DNA from: a virus
DNA: 26,024 nt
Reading direction: 5' to 3' (one strand)
IMG/VR virus record: IMGVR_UViG_3300037153_000163
Location: 1-26,024 of that record
Shown here: in pieces, positions 25,549-26,024 of the stretch
How positions within the stretch are numbered: the first letter of the stretch is position 1
Layout of the letters: the number at the start of each line of letters is the position of its first letter
Notes under the pieces: model-generated
The model's input: the letters and a program-made list of their open reading frames with translations, nothing else
Databases searched by the model: none
What the model was told of the DNA's origin: nothing
Made by a program: the position numbers and the translations under genes

Positions 25549-26024
25549 GACTCGTCGGCGGCGTCGGGGTCGACCTCGGGGTCGGGCAGCGGGTCGTCTA
25601 CCTGGTCGGCAGCTGCCCTGGCTTCGGCTTCGGCTTGCTCGGAGGCAGCTAGGAGCGCCCGCAGCTCATCGGCGGTCCGGGCACCGGAGGCGGCGACGAT
25701 GACCGTCTGCGCTTCGTCGTGGGTGAGGTCGTTGCTGGTGGTCAGCGGACGGTGGACCAGCCCGGAGATGAGGGCGAGCCGTTCGTCGCGGTCGTCGGCG
25801 AGTCCGAGCCGGTTCATCTGGCCGTGCATCATCCGGATCTGGGGGCGGGTCGCCATCCGGGGGCCGGGTTCCTCCTCGGCCTTCTCGCGGCGCGGTGGCG
25901 TCGGTGGGGGTGGTGCGACGGGTGGGTCCGCTTCGGGTGGGGTGTGGCCTCCCTCGGGCGACGGTGTTGGGGTCCCTTCGCCCGAGGGAGCGTCTGGGGT
26001 CGGCTCGGACGCTGGGGCGAGGTC
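25545..26024 (-). CDS. recT: RecT-like protein, C-terminal part (cut by window edge)
   Basis: The frame is open from base 26024 to a stop at 25545, giving about 159 residues with no start needed. It begins in a Pro-rich linker (DLAPASEPTPDAPSGEGTPT) and then carries a compact domain: RMATRPQIRMMHGQMNRLGL, DERLALISGLVHRPLTTSND, LTHDEAQTVIVAASGAR. This phrase (Q-x-x-x-x-x-x-x-x-x-x-G, then R-L-x-x-x-S-x-x-x-x-R-x-L-x-S/T-x-x-D-L-T, then E-A-x-x-x-I) is typical of the C-terminal end of actinophage RecT proteins. An ATG at 25856 would start a 103-residue protein but lies inside the domain and lacks context. Together with 1-805 it makes one gene across the circle junction. Confidence 0.8.
   Translation of the reverse strand, partial: DLAPASEPTPDAPSGEGTPTPSPEGGHTPPEADPPVAPPPPTPPRREKAEEEPGPRMATRPQIRMMHGQMNRLGLADDRDERLALISGLVHRPLTTSNDLTHDEAQTVIVAASGARTADELRALLAASEQAEAEARAAADQVDDPLPDPEVDPDAADES

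Noticed and set aside
25545-25856. Independent 103-residue gene starting at ATG 25856
   Set aside because: The frame is open far upstream, the ATG lies inside a domain typical of RecT C-termini and has no RBS; it is an internal Met.

Overview
The window reads as a near-complete genome of a small temperate siphovirus infecting a high-GC Gram-positive (actinobacterial) host. The signs are very high GC with strong G/C at third positions, frequent GTG starts, HK97-type head and long-tail genes, and protein families typical of actinophages: RecT plus a PD-(D/E)XK nuclease, RusA, a CHAP-type lysin and W-D repeat minor tail proteins. No mycolyl-arabinogalactan esterase (LysB) was found, which weakly argues against a mycolic-acid host. 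No host chromosomal genes are seen.

The two window ends appear to belong to one gene. The left edge cuts a minus-strand RecT after its N-terminal domain and a Pro/Ala-rich linker. The right edge begins in a Pro-rich linker and carries a typical RecT C-terminal region. Joined as a circle, the minus strand becomes one long lytic transcription unit. It runs cro (2577), small genes, MerR-like, PD-(D/E)XK nuclease, recT (805 to 1, then 26024 to 25545), small early genes, HTH protein, RusA, PP-loop protein, DNA methyltransferase, replication-type winged helix, HNH-terminase, portal, protease, capsid, connectors, tail tube, chaperones, tape measure, minor tail, lysin, DNase I-like protein and a tiny membrane protein (6597). 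Most neighbours overlap by ATGA, GTGA or TGATG.

Region by region: 1-2577 holds the left early genes (minus). 2578-3197 holds the immunity switch: the divergent repressor (plus) and a strong hairpin at its end. 3250-4721 holds a small Cys/His-rich gene and the tyrosine integrase (minus). 4722-5143 is a non-coding attP region. Its core matches the 3' half of a tRNA-Arg(CCG), with four copies of the arm motif GGGTGCGTAG around it. 5144-6600 is a plus-strand cassette of five small genes, several with zinc-binding motifs. 6597-8410 is lysis and small genes, 8425-13912 tail, 13935-18378 head and connectors, 18394-20262 an HNH-terminase fusion, 20263-20560 a repeat-rich candidate packaging region, and 20403-26024 early genes.

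Regulation: a 16-bp dyad, GTTGCATnnGyGCAAC, lies over the repressor start codon (2710-2725) and again before the plus-strand cassette (5060-5075). Weaker relatives lie in the repressor gene, at the integrase start and beside attP. One repressor could therefore control the lytic operon, its own gene, integration and the plus cassette. The main oddities are the HNH-terminase fusion across a run of seven C, three covarying hairpins between protease and capsid genes, tandem C2H2 fingers in the plus cassette, and a DNase I-superfamily protein in the lysis block. All calls rest on reading the sequence; no searches were run.
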